Positions 22,470 to 34,495 of a stretch of DNA of 64,000 nucleotides are shown in pieces; position 1 is the stretch's first letter; each line of letters opens with the position of its first letter. Location of the stretch: the NCBI GenBank assembly GCA_013350335.1, contig CM023538.1:50233195-50297194 (forward strand). Reading direction: 5' to 3'. This DNA comes from Chimonanthus salicifolius (taxonomy: Eukaryota > Streptophyta > Magnoliopsida > Laurales > Calycanthaceae). The translations under genes and the position numbers were made by a program. Under the pieces are notes generated by a model. It did no database searches, was not told where the DNA came from, and saw nothing but the letters and a program-made list of their open reading frames with translations.

Positions 22470-22555
22470 CACGGGTGATAGAGGGTGTACATCGGTCTGT
22501 AACGATCAATACATTACGTTGCATCGATATAGGCATATCGGTGCAATGATTTTTT
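22470..22555. repeat. Short iteron-type repeat
   Basis: Contains gtgtacatcggtctgtaacg, gttgcatcgatataggc and atatcggtgca before a T run, in the style of the TATCGG repeat family found at 17945, 31325 and 38127. It is short and degenerate. Confidence 0.4.
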
Positions 22556-23398
22556 TTTCCCAAATTTCAAGTTTAACTTCTATTGATAATTTTTGTACCT
22601 GTTGTAGGGAACTATTGGAACGTGATTTCTTCTTATATCAAGCTAGACTTATAGTTTTAACTTGTTTGTTTTTTTTAATTAAAAATATCTATACCAGACA
22701 TAAATAAATCCTGTCCAAAACTTAAAATATTAACTAAAATTTGTCGGTCTGAGTCTGAGTCAAAATACCCAATTTTCAAAAATTCGATCGAAAGTTTTTT
22801 TTTTTTAATTTACGTGTGAAAAACCGAAGAGACTGAAACTTTTCTCAAAATGAAATTTATATATAAGCCCACAGCTCAAATATGGCAAGAAATTCATCAG
22901 TACTTTAAAAACTCTTACTGTACAGACTGATTAATACTAGTTTAACCATAATTGCACATAATCTAATTAAATCATCTTCATAACTAATTAGTGTTAAGAA
23001 ACCAGTTAAACTGGTGAAAAACAAAAAACGTTTGATCTGTCTATGATATATTTGATCCCTCCAAGATTTCATTTTTGGGATATTTTAAAAGAAGTCCCAA
23101 TGTTTTGCCTAATTTGAAATAAGTGCCACTATATTCTTAACTTTAAAAAGGGCTCTTTAACCTAAAGATTCCCTTTAATTTCATATATTTGGATAGGATA
23201 AAAACCCATGTCATAATATTGTAGTCCAAATAGGAAACCCTATTACTCCTATCTCGAGTGGATCATAATCCTTTATCTTTGTTTAATACAAAAGAGACGA
23301 ACTTATGCTTCAGCATTCATTTAATTTATGATTGAAGTATTATTATGAAAAATTAAAAGCAATATAAATTTATAAAAATTTGGATAGAATAAGAGAAA

Positions 23399-23819
23399 GG
23401 TCACCCATCCTAATACGGGTATTTTTTGTTAGAAGACATGGGATAAAGTGAAATTCTCACTTTACCTCTGGTCTTACGTACGCAAATCTTAAGTAAAGCA
23501 CAGTGGTGCACCTATACGGTGAACCGAGCGATGCACCTATAATTTTGAATGGTGCAACCTTTAATTATGAACGATGAACGTATAATTATGAGTGGTGCAC
23601 CAATCATTTCGAAATTAACTATAACTTTAGCGTGCAAAACCCATCCACAGTGGTGCACCTATGTGGTGAACCAAGCAGTGCACTTATAATTATGAGCGGT
23701 GCACCTATAATTTCGTTTTTTAAAGGGATTAGGAATGGTGAAGGGTAATAGACTTTTCTTACAAAATTTTTAAAATCCGTGTCTCCTAAAAGAAAAATCC
23801 TGTATTAGGATGGGCGGCC
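23399..23819. mobile_element. MITE, 421 bp, with internal minisatellite
   Basis: The termini are inverted repeats of about 45 bp: GGTCACCCATCCTAATACGG at the left against the complement of CCTGTATTAGGATGGGCGGCC at the right (to 23819), continuing inward through tttttt and agaagacatgg / ccgtgtctcct. It is flanked by taagagaa at 23390-23397 and 23820-23827, an 8-bp duplication (9 bp with one mismatch if the next base is counted). Inside, 23498-23715 carries repeated words gtggtgcacctata, ggtgaacc and aattatgagcggtgcac. It encodes no protein. The duplication length fits hAT or MULE. Confidence 0.75.
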
Positions 23820-23827
23820 TAAGAGAA

Positions 23828-24621
23828 CAAGATTTTAAGATTAAATTTGATAAGTTAAATTGATTTATCTCACTTTTGTTCTATCAATAATAAAAAATAA
23901 TGTAAAATTCATATAAAAGGTAGGCTAAAATAGGAAAGTGAATTTTATACTAAAAATAGAGAAAAATTCACACATAAAATTATAAAAAATGGGTATAATA
24001 GAAATAGATAATTTAACACTATACTTAGTCAGATTGTTCTATCACACTTTTATCTATCAATAATTTTAAAGAAAATTATGTAAAACTCTATAAAAATAAA
24101 ATGATAATTTGGTTAGTTGGAAGGATTTAATAAGTCTACACTGAAAATAGAAATTGGTTAAAATTAAACCTATCAAACCTTGATCTTTTGTTCTTGAACA
24201 TGTATTTCACTCTTCTTAAATACATATAGCTCCAACATCTGATTATCCTAATTCTTAGACACATTTTCTATTTTAAGCAAATAAGATGACAGGGAGTATC
24301 ATTTTCATCATCTCAAACCTAATAATTGAAATGTTGGAAGCTTCAAATTTAAGATACATAGAAAATTTTGGACTCATAACAGATCAATAATTTGCAGTTG
24401 ACAATTTAGTCATTTATGCATTGGGCCTTCATTTTAAATTTCTTTTAAATAATCTTAGCCTAATTTCAGCCCCCGCAAATTACCATTACTTTCAATATTT
24501 TCATAAAAGCCCAATATATTGATTACCATCCGTTCAAAATCTAACAAATTTCAAACAAATTTCGGCCATATTTAGGATATCAGCGGAAATTTGAAAAAAG
24601 ATACCATTGTTATATATATAT
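23828..24621. other. AT-rich intergenic DNA
   Basis: I see no gene, terminal repeat or conserved motif here. Confidence 0.4.
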
Positions 24622-24800
24622 TTTGAAGTCCAAAGTATCCAGGCTTCTTAGAGCACCAAACTAAGTTCTTGGCGCATGTGCAAACCTCTCTATCTATATA
24701 CACTGGATAAAACTAAGGGAGTGTTCCTTATATATTGAGATTGAGATTGAGATTTGAATCCAGAACCTCTCACAACTTATTAGAGTTTTTAACTATCAAA
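24622..24800 (-). mobile_element. Au-like SINE, diverged copy
   Basis: The plus strand reads gtccaaagtatccaggcttc, ttagagcaccaaacta, ggcgcatgtgcaa and aatccagaacc in the same order as 2118-2300 (ccaaggtgttcaggcctc, ttagtgcaccagacta, gggcatgtgcaa, gaacccaggac). The B box is on the minus strand and is degraded. No clear target duplication. Confidence 0.6.
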
Positions 24801-25474
24801 CGATCCTCATGAGTTCGTTGATTTATATTTCTAACCTAAAAGGTAAGTAGAAATGTTGAAATTATTTGTGTCTATCTATATCTATTCTTTAATGGAATAG
24901 AAAAATAAATATGAAGGCATGAGAGACTCTCCCTTCAAGGATAATAAGAGCCATTGAATTCATATAAAAATGATTTAAAAAAAAAAAAAAGTAAAAGCAA
25001 ATGAAACTACACAATATAAATTTCTCAAAGGTATGGTCTGTTGGTATCGAACCACATAAATTCCATTAGGACGTACCCAAAGCAGTTTTTCCTTTATTCT
25101 TTGTCACATGAGATAATTTAAATGGCTAAAAGACTTAAAGAGAGATTAAAAAGAGGAAAAGAAAGCTTGTTGGCATGTTCCTTTAAGAATAATACACATG
25201 AAAGGTGGTGGAAACTTTGCAATTACTTTAATCCCATCAGCATCCATTTAGAGAGAAATAAAGCATTACCAACCCATAATCCAGTACCTCTATAGTGGAG
25301 ATGATGATGATAAACCAAGTAAAAAGTAAGCTAAAATCTATACATTTTGTATATAAATATTCTTAATATATGGAAAATTGATAATTACAATTAGAGAAAG
25401 AAAACATCTGATGATATAAAAAAGATCACTTTTAAAAAAAAGATGACACTAATTTCAATAGAATAGTTTTGACA

Positions 25475-25574
25475 NNNNNNNNNNNNNNNNNNNNNNNNNN
25501 NNNNNNNNNNNNNNNNNNNNNNNNNNNNNNNNNNNNNNNNNNNNNNNNNNNNNNNNNNNNNNNNNNNNNNNNNN
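25475..25574. other. Assembly gap of 100 N
   Basis: Exactly 100 N, the conventional length for a gap of unknown size. Features on either side should not be assumed adjacent. The frame crossing it on the minus strand is meaningless. Confidence 1.
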
Positions 25575-25659
25575 TCATCATTTACTATATGTAAAAATTT
25601 AAGAGTGAATTTGTATTTTTTAAAAATTCCATCAACTTTCATTCGACATGATTGAAATG

Positions 25660-26035
25660 ATCTATTCACTTGATTGACTTTCCATATTTGTGTCTTCCAT
25701 TAGCGGTTAATTTCCCTAATCACGAAATTATAATTGATTTATTCTCATTTAGGAGGTTAATATTTTCTATCAATATTGATTTCAATGGCAAAGGTTGTGA
25801 GACATTTCTCCCGAATCTCTACATGGTTATGGTTAGCTCATGTATCGAGCTAACCATGGGTTGCTCCCGTTTTTCCGAAAAAATGGCTCACAACCTTTGT
25901 CACTGAAATCGATATTTATAGAAAATACAAACCTTTTAAATGAGAAAAAAAAAAATAAATCAATTGCAATCTCATGATTAGGAAAATTGACAACTAATGG
26001 AAGACACAGTATGGAAAGTCAATTGAGAGAGGACT
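25660..26035. mobile_element. Foldback MITE, about 375 bp
   Basis: Left arm ttgattgactttccatat, gtgtcttccattag, ttccctaatcacgaaatt, aattgatttatt, caaaggttgtgag; right arm is the complement, ctcacaacctttg, aataaatcaattg, aatctcatgattagg, ctaatggaagacac, atggaaagtcaa. The two arms pair over about 170 bp with a loop near 25835-25875, which itself contains ggttagctc..gagctaacc. No coding content. Ends are approximate and the left end lies near the assembly gap. Confidence 0.7.
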
Positions 26036-27805
26036 TTCCTTTAATAAATTGGTATATGTGACTGCCACTAATTTGTAACACTATAATTTTTTAAATACTA
26101 TTAGTGTGTATCAGTTCGTACAAGTCTATAGTTATTCTCCCTCAATTCAGATTATTTCGCCACCAGTCACCAAGATCCATGTTGAACAATTTAAGAGCGA
26201 AATGGTCATTTTAGTCATGCAAAAAACTAAAACATTTTATACTTACCAATTTTTCATAAATTTTCCACCTGATATTTAGTTATTGCTGGCATAATAAATT
26301 ATCTAATACTATAACACTAGATGCTACATATTTATCAATGAATTGTATTGTCACTTGAAATGGTCAAAGGTATGATGCAACCATGTTCTGAACTTTTTAC
26401 AAGGTGAAAAGTTGAAACATAAAAGGTTTTGAATGTTTCTAACCATAAAAAAACTATATTTTCTTTTGATAGAAAATTTCAATTTAAATATAATATCCCA
26501 AAAGTGTAAAGATTAAAAAACTTAAAAGTGATCAAAGATTTTTAAGCTTGATTATTCTACTGATAATATTCTTAATAGACCTAATATTAACACATAAAAT
26601 TTCTATTCAATTTATCTTTGTGGAGTTAATGTGTTTGTAAAGGTTCCAAAAATTTTAAACTTGAACAAAGAATATATATAATATCTAGAGGCGCTTAAAC
26701 ATTACGATGTAATTAATCAAATCAAGGTGATTTTTAAACATTACGATGTAATTAATCAAATCAAGGTGATTTTTGACATTCTGATCGAGGTGATTTTTTA
26801 TGGCCCCATTTGTTTTTAAGTGTTACAAAAGATTTGGAAAAAATTTAAAGTGATTAAAATTTCAAAACTTTAAAATTATTGCTTGATTGATCAATTTGAG
26901 GAGAGTTTTTATGGGTCGTATGTAACCATAGTACTTCCAGTCAAAGTTATCTTTTGTAGGAACCACATATTTTTAAAGGCCACAAAAGTCTAAACTCCAA
27001 AGATTGAAATATAATCTAATGTGATTAATTTTTGGAGGATAAAAAATATGGATTCATTAATCCAATTAACCTGATTTCAAGTAGGTCCCAGAATGGCTAA
27101 ATTTGTTATGAAAAGAATAAATGAATTAAAAATATATGTATTTAGGTATATATGTATTTATTTTTATCTATATATTTTCCCTTAGGAGAGAAGTGGGAGG
27201 AGTGTAGTAAATTTTTTTTTCTTCAAAAGGTCCAAAATTCTCTGAATATTTTAAAAAGGTAAATATTTAATTGTATAAGATATTGCAAGATATTGTAATT
27301 GGAGCCATGTCTGAATGTTGTGATCGTAGACAAATTTTAGAAAGGAAAAACAAATTTTTATATATGCATATAAAACGGATCTCTTTTATTCAATTAGCAT
27401 TCCTAGGGCAGAAATTGGAACCAAACCTGGCAGTAGAAGACAAATGCAGAAGCTAATAACCATCTGCAACGTAGGCATGGATTTGGCAACATAGTCCAAA
27501 AGATGACTAGGATACTTTGACTTCGACCTTGACTTCGACCTTAGAAACGGCTTTGGTCCTGCGACAATGGTTTAAATGGACATTTTATGGAATTTTTAAC
27601 TAAGATTTAACTATCAGATAAAACCTACATTGGAAAATAGATAGGATATTTTTCCTAATTTTTTTCTAAATTAATACTTTTATGGCCAACTTAAAAGTTT
27701 TTTTTTTTAATAAGGGATAATTTTTCCAATAAACTAGTGATAATCCAGAAAGAAAGAGGTTGTGAAAGGATTATGAGAAAAAAAAGATAAGTTTAATATT
27801 TTATA
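26036..27805. other. AT-rich intergenic DNA
   Basis: No gene seen. It contains a perfect or near-perfect 39-bp tandem duplication at 26696-26773 (unit starts taaacattacgatgtaatt) and a TA-rich stretch at 27125-27175. Confidence 0.5.
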
Positions 27806-28005
27806 CTGTGTTTGGATGGAGGGTTATTCTTCAGGAGAGTACCTCCGGGAGTAAGGATATTTAAAATGAATACCTTTGCATTGAAAGTGTATTAAAAAGT
27901 GAGAAAAGTAGGAGTCGAAAGGCCTGCTATCTTATGACCCTTCCAATTATCAAACAAAGGTAATATGGGGTTACTCCATCACCTCCGGTCCAAACCTAGC
28001 CTTAG
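27806..28005. mobile_element. Probable MITE, about 200 bp
   Basis: Left end ctgtgtttggatggagggttattc and right end, complemented, ctaggtttggaccggaggtgatggag form imperfect inverted repeats (shared GTTTGGA-GGAGG-T-AT). The GTTTGGA terminus resembles small hAT or Harbinger MITEs. No convincing duplication was found, so boundaries are approximate. Confidence 0.45.
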
Positions 28006-28904
28006 TCTATTTAAAAATATTTGCGAGGCTGTGCACTAACTATTTTACTATAAAAAGAAAAAGATATAATTTTTATTTTGCTAGTACTTACGATTAGGAT
28101 TTACAGATGCATCTTGCTGACTCTCCACGTCTCCCAAGCAGCATTTCTTGCCAAAACAAGATTTGCGTATCATTTTAAGCCCTACATAAGTAAACAGACA
28201 TCTTCAATATCATGCTAGATTGTTTATTGATCAAGGGTGACAAGCATATCACAGTCTGAACAGACACTTAGGATTGTTTTGGTACATGTGCCATTATTTA
28301 AGAAATGAAAAGTGAGATCATATTCTTTATGATAAGAATTCACTATCCAAAACTCTTAACTTCTAGTTTAAAAGAAAAACATCTTGAAAACGAATTCGCC
28401 ATTTAAGAAAACACTGCAGTTAATTGCAAAAGGAAGTTGCTTATGTTTTTTTTTTCATTACAAATTGATCATCGGTTCAAAATAAAAATATCTAAAAATT
28501 GAGAAATTTTAGATTATCTAAAAAAAAATGTATTGTTGCATATGTACCCCTATATATGAAGATATTCAATATATGAAGGAGAGGAAGGGTGAAGTTGTAA
28601 TTTTCTTTTTGGCGAGGGGGGAGGGATAGGGGTCAATATGTGTTTATAGATAGGTGGTTCATGGTTGATGGGTTTGTGGGAATTTGTAACTTAACAATTT
28701 TATATTTCAGGATTTTACTTAATATGAACAAGAAAACATGTACATTTCTATTTAATTCATGAGGTTGACCTTTACAAATCCATATTCCACACCTTCTCAT
28801 CAGATGACTCTACAAATTGGTAACATTCTAATTATTTAAAAAAGGCCATGCATTTACACATCCGGGTTTTTTTTTTTTTTACAAACACAAGTTTTCAAAA
28901 TTTT
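28006..28904. other. AT-rich intergenic DNA
   Basis: No gene or defined element seen. Confidence 0.4.
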
Positions 28905-28910
28905 CAGTGA

Positions 28911-31075
28911 AATTACCGTTTTGCCCTCCCATTTTTTATCTTTCTAACTATTTTGCAGTTTTTTTTTATCATTTGATCCTTCGAATGAATGCCAGAAATG
29001 CTACAGTAACGTGTTATTTAAATAATAAAATTTCATTTAAAGTTTTAAAGTTATTTTTTAAGCACTTTTTATTTCCAAAATTTCCCAAATTAAATATCCG
29101 GACTAATAACGATAACATGATAAAAATACGTTAAGACTCCAAGGTCTTTTGACACTTTCAAATGCTTAAAATAAAGTGTTTTACAAATAAAGGTATCCCT
29201 AGGCTGTGCCGAAAACACATTTGAAAGTGTCAAAAGACCTTAAAGTCTTAAAGTATTTTTATCAGTTTATCGTAATTAGTCCGGATATTTAATTTGATAA
29301 ATTTTAGAAATACATAGTGTTTAAAAAAACTGTCTATGTTGCCGACGCTATAGTAAATATTCTTTAAAACATACACAGTTATTTTTTATACACTGTGTAT
29401 TTCTAAAATTCCTCAAATTGAATATCCGGACTAATTATGATACCTTGATAAAAATATTTTAAGACTTTAAGGTCTTTTGACAAGTCCAAATGTGTTTTCA
29501 GCACAGTTTAGCGATACCCTTATTTGTAAAATACGGTATTTTAAGCATTTGGAAGTGTTAAAAGACCTCAAAGTTTTAAAGTATTTTTATCAAATTATCG
29601 TAATTAGTCCGGATATTTAATTTGAGAAATTTTAGAAATGCACAGTGCTTAAAAAATAACTGTCTATCTTGCCAATGCTATAGTAAAATATTCTTTAAAA
29701 CATAGACAATTATTTTTTATGAACTGTGTATTTCTAAAATTTCTCAAATTGAATATCTGGACTAATTACGATACCTTGATAAAAATATTTTAAGACTTTA
29801 AGGTCTTTTGACAAGTCCAAAATGTGTTTTCGGCACAGTCTAGGGATACCCTTATTTGTAAAATACCGTATTTTAAGCATTTGGAAGTGTCAAAAGACAT
29901 CAAAGTTTTAAAGTATTTTTATCAGATTATCGTAATTAGTCCGGATATTAAATTTGAGAAATTTTAGAAATACATAGTGCTTAAAAAATAATTGTATATG
30001 TTGCCTATCTATAGTAAAATATTCTTTAAAACATAGACAGTTATTTTTTATGCACTGTGTATTTCTAAAATTTCTCAAATTGAATATCCGGACTAATTAC
30101 GATACCTTGATAAAAATATTTTAAAACTTTAAGGTCTTTTGACAAGTCCAAATGTGTTTTCGGCACAGTCTAGGGATACCCTTATTTGTAAAATACCGTA
30201 TTTTAAGCATTTGGAAGTGTTAAAAGACCTCAAAGTTTTAAAGTATTTTTATCAGATTATCGTAATTAGTCTGGATATTCAATTTGAGAAATTTTAGAAA
30301 TACAGTGCTTAAAAAATAACTGTCTATGTTGCCAATGCTATAGTAAAATATTCTTTAAAACATAGACAGTTATTTTTTATGCACTGTGTATTCTAAAATT
30401 TCTCAAATTGAATATTCGACTAATTACGATACCTTGATAAAATATTTTAAGACTTTAAGGTCTTTTGACAAGTCCAAAATGTGTTTTCGGCACAGTCTAG
30501 GGATACCCTTATTGTTTAAAATACCGTATTTTAAGCATTTGGACGTGTCAAAAGACCTCAAGTTTAAAGTATTTTTATCAGATTATGTAATTAGTCCGGA
30601 TATTAAATTTGAGAAATTTTAGAAATAGTGCTTAAAAAATAACTTGCCTATGTTGCCGATGCTATAGTAAAATATTCTTTAAAACATAGGCAGTTATTTT
30701 TTTATGCACTGTATATTTCTAAAATTTCTCAAATTGAATATCTGGAGTAATTACGATACCTTGATAAAAATATTTTAAGACTTTAAGGTCTTTTGACACT
30801 TCCAAATGTGTTCTCAACACAGCCTAGGGATACCCTTATTTGTAACACACTGTATTTTAAGCATTTGGAAGTGTCAAAAGACCTTGAAGTATTAAATTAT
30901 TTTTATCATATTATCATAATTAGTCTGGATATTTAATTTGAGAAATTTTGAAAATACACGGTGCTTAAAAAATAACTTTAAAGTTTTAATGAAATTTTAT
31001 TATTTAAATAACACGTTACTGGTGTCTAGTAAAAAAAATTTAAAAAGTCAAGAATAAGACGGTACTGTAATTACC
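28911..31075. repeat. Array of alternating inverted monomers bounded by inverted repeats
   Basis: Six units follow each other at about 329 bp (marker ATATCCGGACTAAT-like at 29092, 29420, 29751, 30082, 30410, 30736). Each unit is itself two inverted halves: gataaaaatattttaagact, aaggtcttttgaca, ccaaatg is answered by catttgg, tgtcaaaagacct, aaagtatttttatc, so monomers of about 164 bp alternate in orientation. The second centre lies between aacataga-agttattttt and aaaaaataactgtctatgtt. The array is bounded by 62-bp inverted repeats (29004-29065 and 30961-31022, about two differences), extended outward by aattac-gt-ttgcc-like ends at 28911 and 31075. Short frames inside (28907-29134, 30386-30622) are repeat artefacts. 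It resembles a foldback transposon, but I do not recognise the family. Confidence 0.85.
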
Positions 31076-31324
31076 CACAAATGTTAAGTTGTATACGGTG
31101 CACTAATATTGATGGGAATGATTTTTTTAACAATAACAAAGAGAATTTCGATAATTGAAAAATAAGTACAAAAGAGTCCATACAACAAAATCATTTATAG
31201 GAGTGATTTGAAGAATTTAATAGCAAGGCATGTCCACATCCTTAGAGAAAGTTAAATCTAGTGCATACCATTCTTTCTTCTTCAACGTATTAGGGAGAAG
31301 GCACACACTTGGTGCATGGGGTTA

Positions 31325-31552
31325 AAAAAGGTATCGGCCTATATATCGGTCGAACGATATATTGATCGATATTCGGTTCTCATCTGATATATCAGCCGAT
31401 AAATATCTCACTCTTATTTTTTTTCCCATTAAAACGATCAATATCGGTCAATATCAGCAATATATATCAGATATTGACCGATATCTAAAATATCAGTCAA
31501 TACATATCGGCCGATACGATATGTATTGGTCGATATTATTACCCCTACTTTG
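31325..31552. repeat. Iteron repeat rich in ATATCGGCCGATA words
   Basis: A dense series of gatcgatat, tatcagccgataaat, aatatcggtcaatatc, gatattgaccgatat and acatatcggccgatacg words in both orientations, followed by ttacccctac. It can fold into many alternative hairpins. Related to 17945-18300 and 38127-38402. The 73-residue frame across it (31362-31583) is an artefact. Confidence 0.65.
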
Positions 31553-31555
31553 TTG

Positions 31556-32417
31556 CATTATTGTTCAAAAGTTTGATTGTTAGAGGTCCTAAAAATATTC
31601 CCACATGGACCGTGGATTGTTTCCAATTGGGAAACTTCCTTTTTCTTCTCTATAATAAACCTTGTAATGGTGAAACAAGGCGTCACTTTTTGCCACGAAG
31701 GCTCCAACTAAGGTAATTTTGCAAAAACTTTTTTTTATTTAGAAAGGGATCGTATATTGGCAATCTATTCTATCTATCTTTTACAAGTTTCAGAGACGGG
31801 CGGGAGTCAATGATTTTTTTTTGAAATTTTATATAATTTTTTTATTTATAGATACTAATATAAAAGAATTTCAATCATATCTTTTGAAATAGTCAAATTT
31901 AATCATAAAAAAAACACATTTTTTAAGCCATATTTTCATGAATTTTCTCTATATTTAAATAATAATATTATAAAATTGAAGTAAATCCTCCAAACTCACA
32001 TAATTACGTTTCAAATTATCATTTCTTATTTTTTTAACTATTTTTAGACATTTTTTTCCCTTTCTGTGAATTAAATCCTCTCAACTCACCAATCTTATCT
32101 TAAAATCACTTTTCCTATTTTTAGATATTTTTGGATAAATTTTGTCATTTTCATTTGCCAAAATGGAATCAAACTTAATTTTTTTAATAAGCAAATAGTT
32201 AAAATACATTTTGATGGACACGTTAAACTGTCTATTTATATATAGACAGAGTAGAAGGTTTTACACCTGACAGACAGATCAATGGCTTTTGATATCTCAT
32301 ATCTAATGGAACCATATGTCTCCATCTCAAGCACATGCAAACATAAACCTAAATGCTTATCTTAGTGCATAGAGTCATTTATTTAGACTAAATATTAATC
32401 GTCACGCTCGTTCTTAA
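31556..32417. other. AT-rich intergenic DNA
   Basis: No gene or defined element seen. Confidence 0.4.
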
Positions 32418-32423
32418 TACTTT

Positions 32424-32458
32424 TTTATGATCAAGGTGTCTAAACCTCTTAGAGCATC
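32424..32458 (-). mobile_element. Au-like SINE, 3' part, split by copia
   Basis: After a T run at 32421-32426 (the A tail on the minus strand) the plus strand reads atgatcaaggtgtctaaacc, tcttagagcatc, matching the left end of the SINE at 2112. The match breaks at 32458 and resumes at 34719 beyond the copia element. Confidence 0.7.
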
Positions 32459-32680
32459 TGTTGAATAAGAAGAGAGAGGTTAAGTAGGAATGAGACCCCT
32501 AGTTTAATTAGGATTCTTATTTGTCTCTTTTATAAATAAGCAGCAAATGTAATTTGCTATATACAACTCAATAAAATTTCTCTCTTTCCCTGTGGTTTTT
32601 CCATTTTCAGTTTTTCCACGTAAAGCTCTCGTGTTATGGTGTTATGATTGTTATTATTATGTGTGCTGTGTATTTCTACA
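32459..32680 (+). repeat. 5' LTR of the deleted copia
   Basis: 222 bp, TG..CA. Contains tataaataagcagc (possible TATA-type sequence near 32530) and acaactcaataaaat, which could act in 3' end formation. Confidence 0.8.
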
Positions 32681-34495
32681 TGGTATCAAATACTGAGCAT
32701 CCATCTCCAGACACGTTTCCTACTGTCATTAATGATACAACTGTTGAAGTTATTCCACCAACAAATGAGCCAATTTCAATAGCAGCTGAAATACTGACAC
32801 CTCCTCTTCCCTTATAAAGGTGAGTAGAGAGGACTCGTCCTCCACAATAATGAAGAATTTTTCATTTATCATGTTGTATCATATCTTATGGATGCTTACC
32901 TGACATATGACCAATGTTGCTCAGTCTCATGTGGCTTTCTTGAATGCAGTGTCTAGTGAAAAAGAGTCAAAGAGTTTCAGAAGCTAACTCTATTCAAGTT
33001 TGGAAAATGTCATGAAAGAAAAATTGCGAGCACTGATAAGAATGGAACTGTAGGATATTGTTTAAATTGCCTCAGGAAAGAAGACGTTGAGTGTTGTTGG
33101 ATATACAAAATAAAATATAATAGTGATGGAAGTGTGGAGCGATATAAGGCGAGACCTGTTGCTAGAAGATTTAAGAAAACTTATACAGAAGATTATAAAG
33201 AGGCATTCAAATTAGTTGCAAAGATAAACACTTTCCGAATACTTCTTTCTTTAGCAGTAAATCAGGGTTGGAAATTATCTCAAATAGATGTTAAAAATGT
33301 GTTCCTACATGGTGATCTAGAAGAAGAGGTTTATATGAGTGTTCCACCGAGTCATCCGCAAGAATCCAAAATTGGCTTTGTGTGCAGACTAAAAAATGCC
33401 ATATATGGTCTTAAGCAGTCTCCTTGTGCTTTGTTACTGAGCTCAGTTCTGTTCTCAAGAGTAACGGGCTTAAAAGGAGTGTTGCAGACTCTTCACTATT
33501 TGTCAAGAAAGATATTTCTGGAACAACTATTGCTTTAGTTTATGTTGATGATATAGTGATCACAGGTGATGATCAAATGAAATTTGAAGGCTTAAGACTC
33601 TTCTGCACAAGATATTTGCCATCAAAGATCTTGGAGTGTTAAAGTATTTTCTTGGCTTTCAAATTGCATACTAGAAAAAGGAATATTTCTTAAACAACGA
33701 AAATACGTGTTGGATCTTTTAAAGGAAACTGGAAAATGGAAGTAAAACCGTCAGATACTCCTACAGACAGTGATGGTAAGCTGGTGATAATGGTGAATTA
33801 TGTTCTGATATCGGTCAGTTTCAGAGATTGGTTGTTAAATTAATCTATATAACCATTACTCGGCCAGACATTTCATATGCAGTAAGTCTAATATGTAGAT
33901 TTATGCATGTACCAACAGTTACTCACATGAATGCTATCAACAAAATTTTACGGTATTTGAAAGGTTCACCTGGAAGAGGTATATGATGCATAAGCATGGT
34001 CACTGCTCTATTACTACCTACACTGATGTGCTGATTGGGTTGGGTTCCCAGTTGACGGAAGATCTACTACAAGATATTGTACCTTTGTTGGAGGGAACCT
34101 GGTTTACTTGGACGAGTAAGAAACAAAATTTTGTTGCTCGATCAAGTGTAGAAATAGAGTATTGTGCTATGGCTTCAACCACAAGTGATTTTTTTTGGCT
34201 TCGAGTAATATTGCGAGATTTGGGTGTGAGTCTACTCAAGCAACATAAATGTTTTGTGATAATCAGGTTTCTATTCATATTGCCTCAAATCCAATATTTC
34301 TTGAGTGAACCAAACACATTGAGGTAGATTGACACTTTGTTCGAGAGAATTTGGAAGCTAATGTTATCTCCACTCCGTTTGTTCGCAGTGATCAGCAGTT
34401 AGTCGATATCTTTACAAAAAGTCTTTCTGCTGCTAAATTCCAAGAGATATTGTCCAAGTTAGGCTCCATCGATGTTTCAACCAACTTGAAGGGAG
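32681..34495 (+). pseudogene. Copia pol remnant: integrase tail, RT, RNase H
   Basis: From 32700 the frame gives a Pro/Thr-rich integrase tail (EVIPPTNEPISI). RT begins at about 33030: a broken GKK-T-VG-WVYKIKYNSDGS region, then RYKARPVARRFKKTY (33137-33183), LSQIDVKNVFLHGDLEEEVYM (33273-33335), GLKQSP (33408), and in a shifted frame ALVYVDDIVITGDDQ (33535-33575) with both catalytic aspartates. RNase H follows with ARSSVEIEYCAMASTTSDFFWL (34136-34201) and a C-terminal FTKSLSAAKFQEILSKLG (34411-34464). Stops and frameshifts separate these blocks. It cannot encode an active polyprotein. Confidence 0.85.

Noticed and set aside
28907..29134. 75-codon frame at the left of the palindromic array
   Set aside because: Composition follows the repeat; not conserved in the other units.
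28911..31075. CRISPR array
   Set aside because: Units are about 329 bp and contiguous, without unique spacers, in plant nuclear DNA.
31362..31583. 73-codon frame
   Set aside because: Made from TATCGG iteron repeats.
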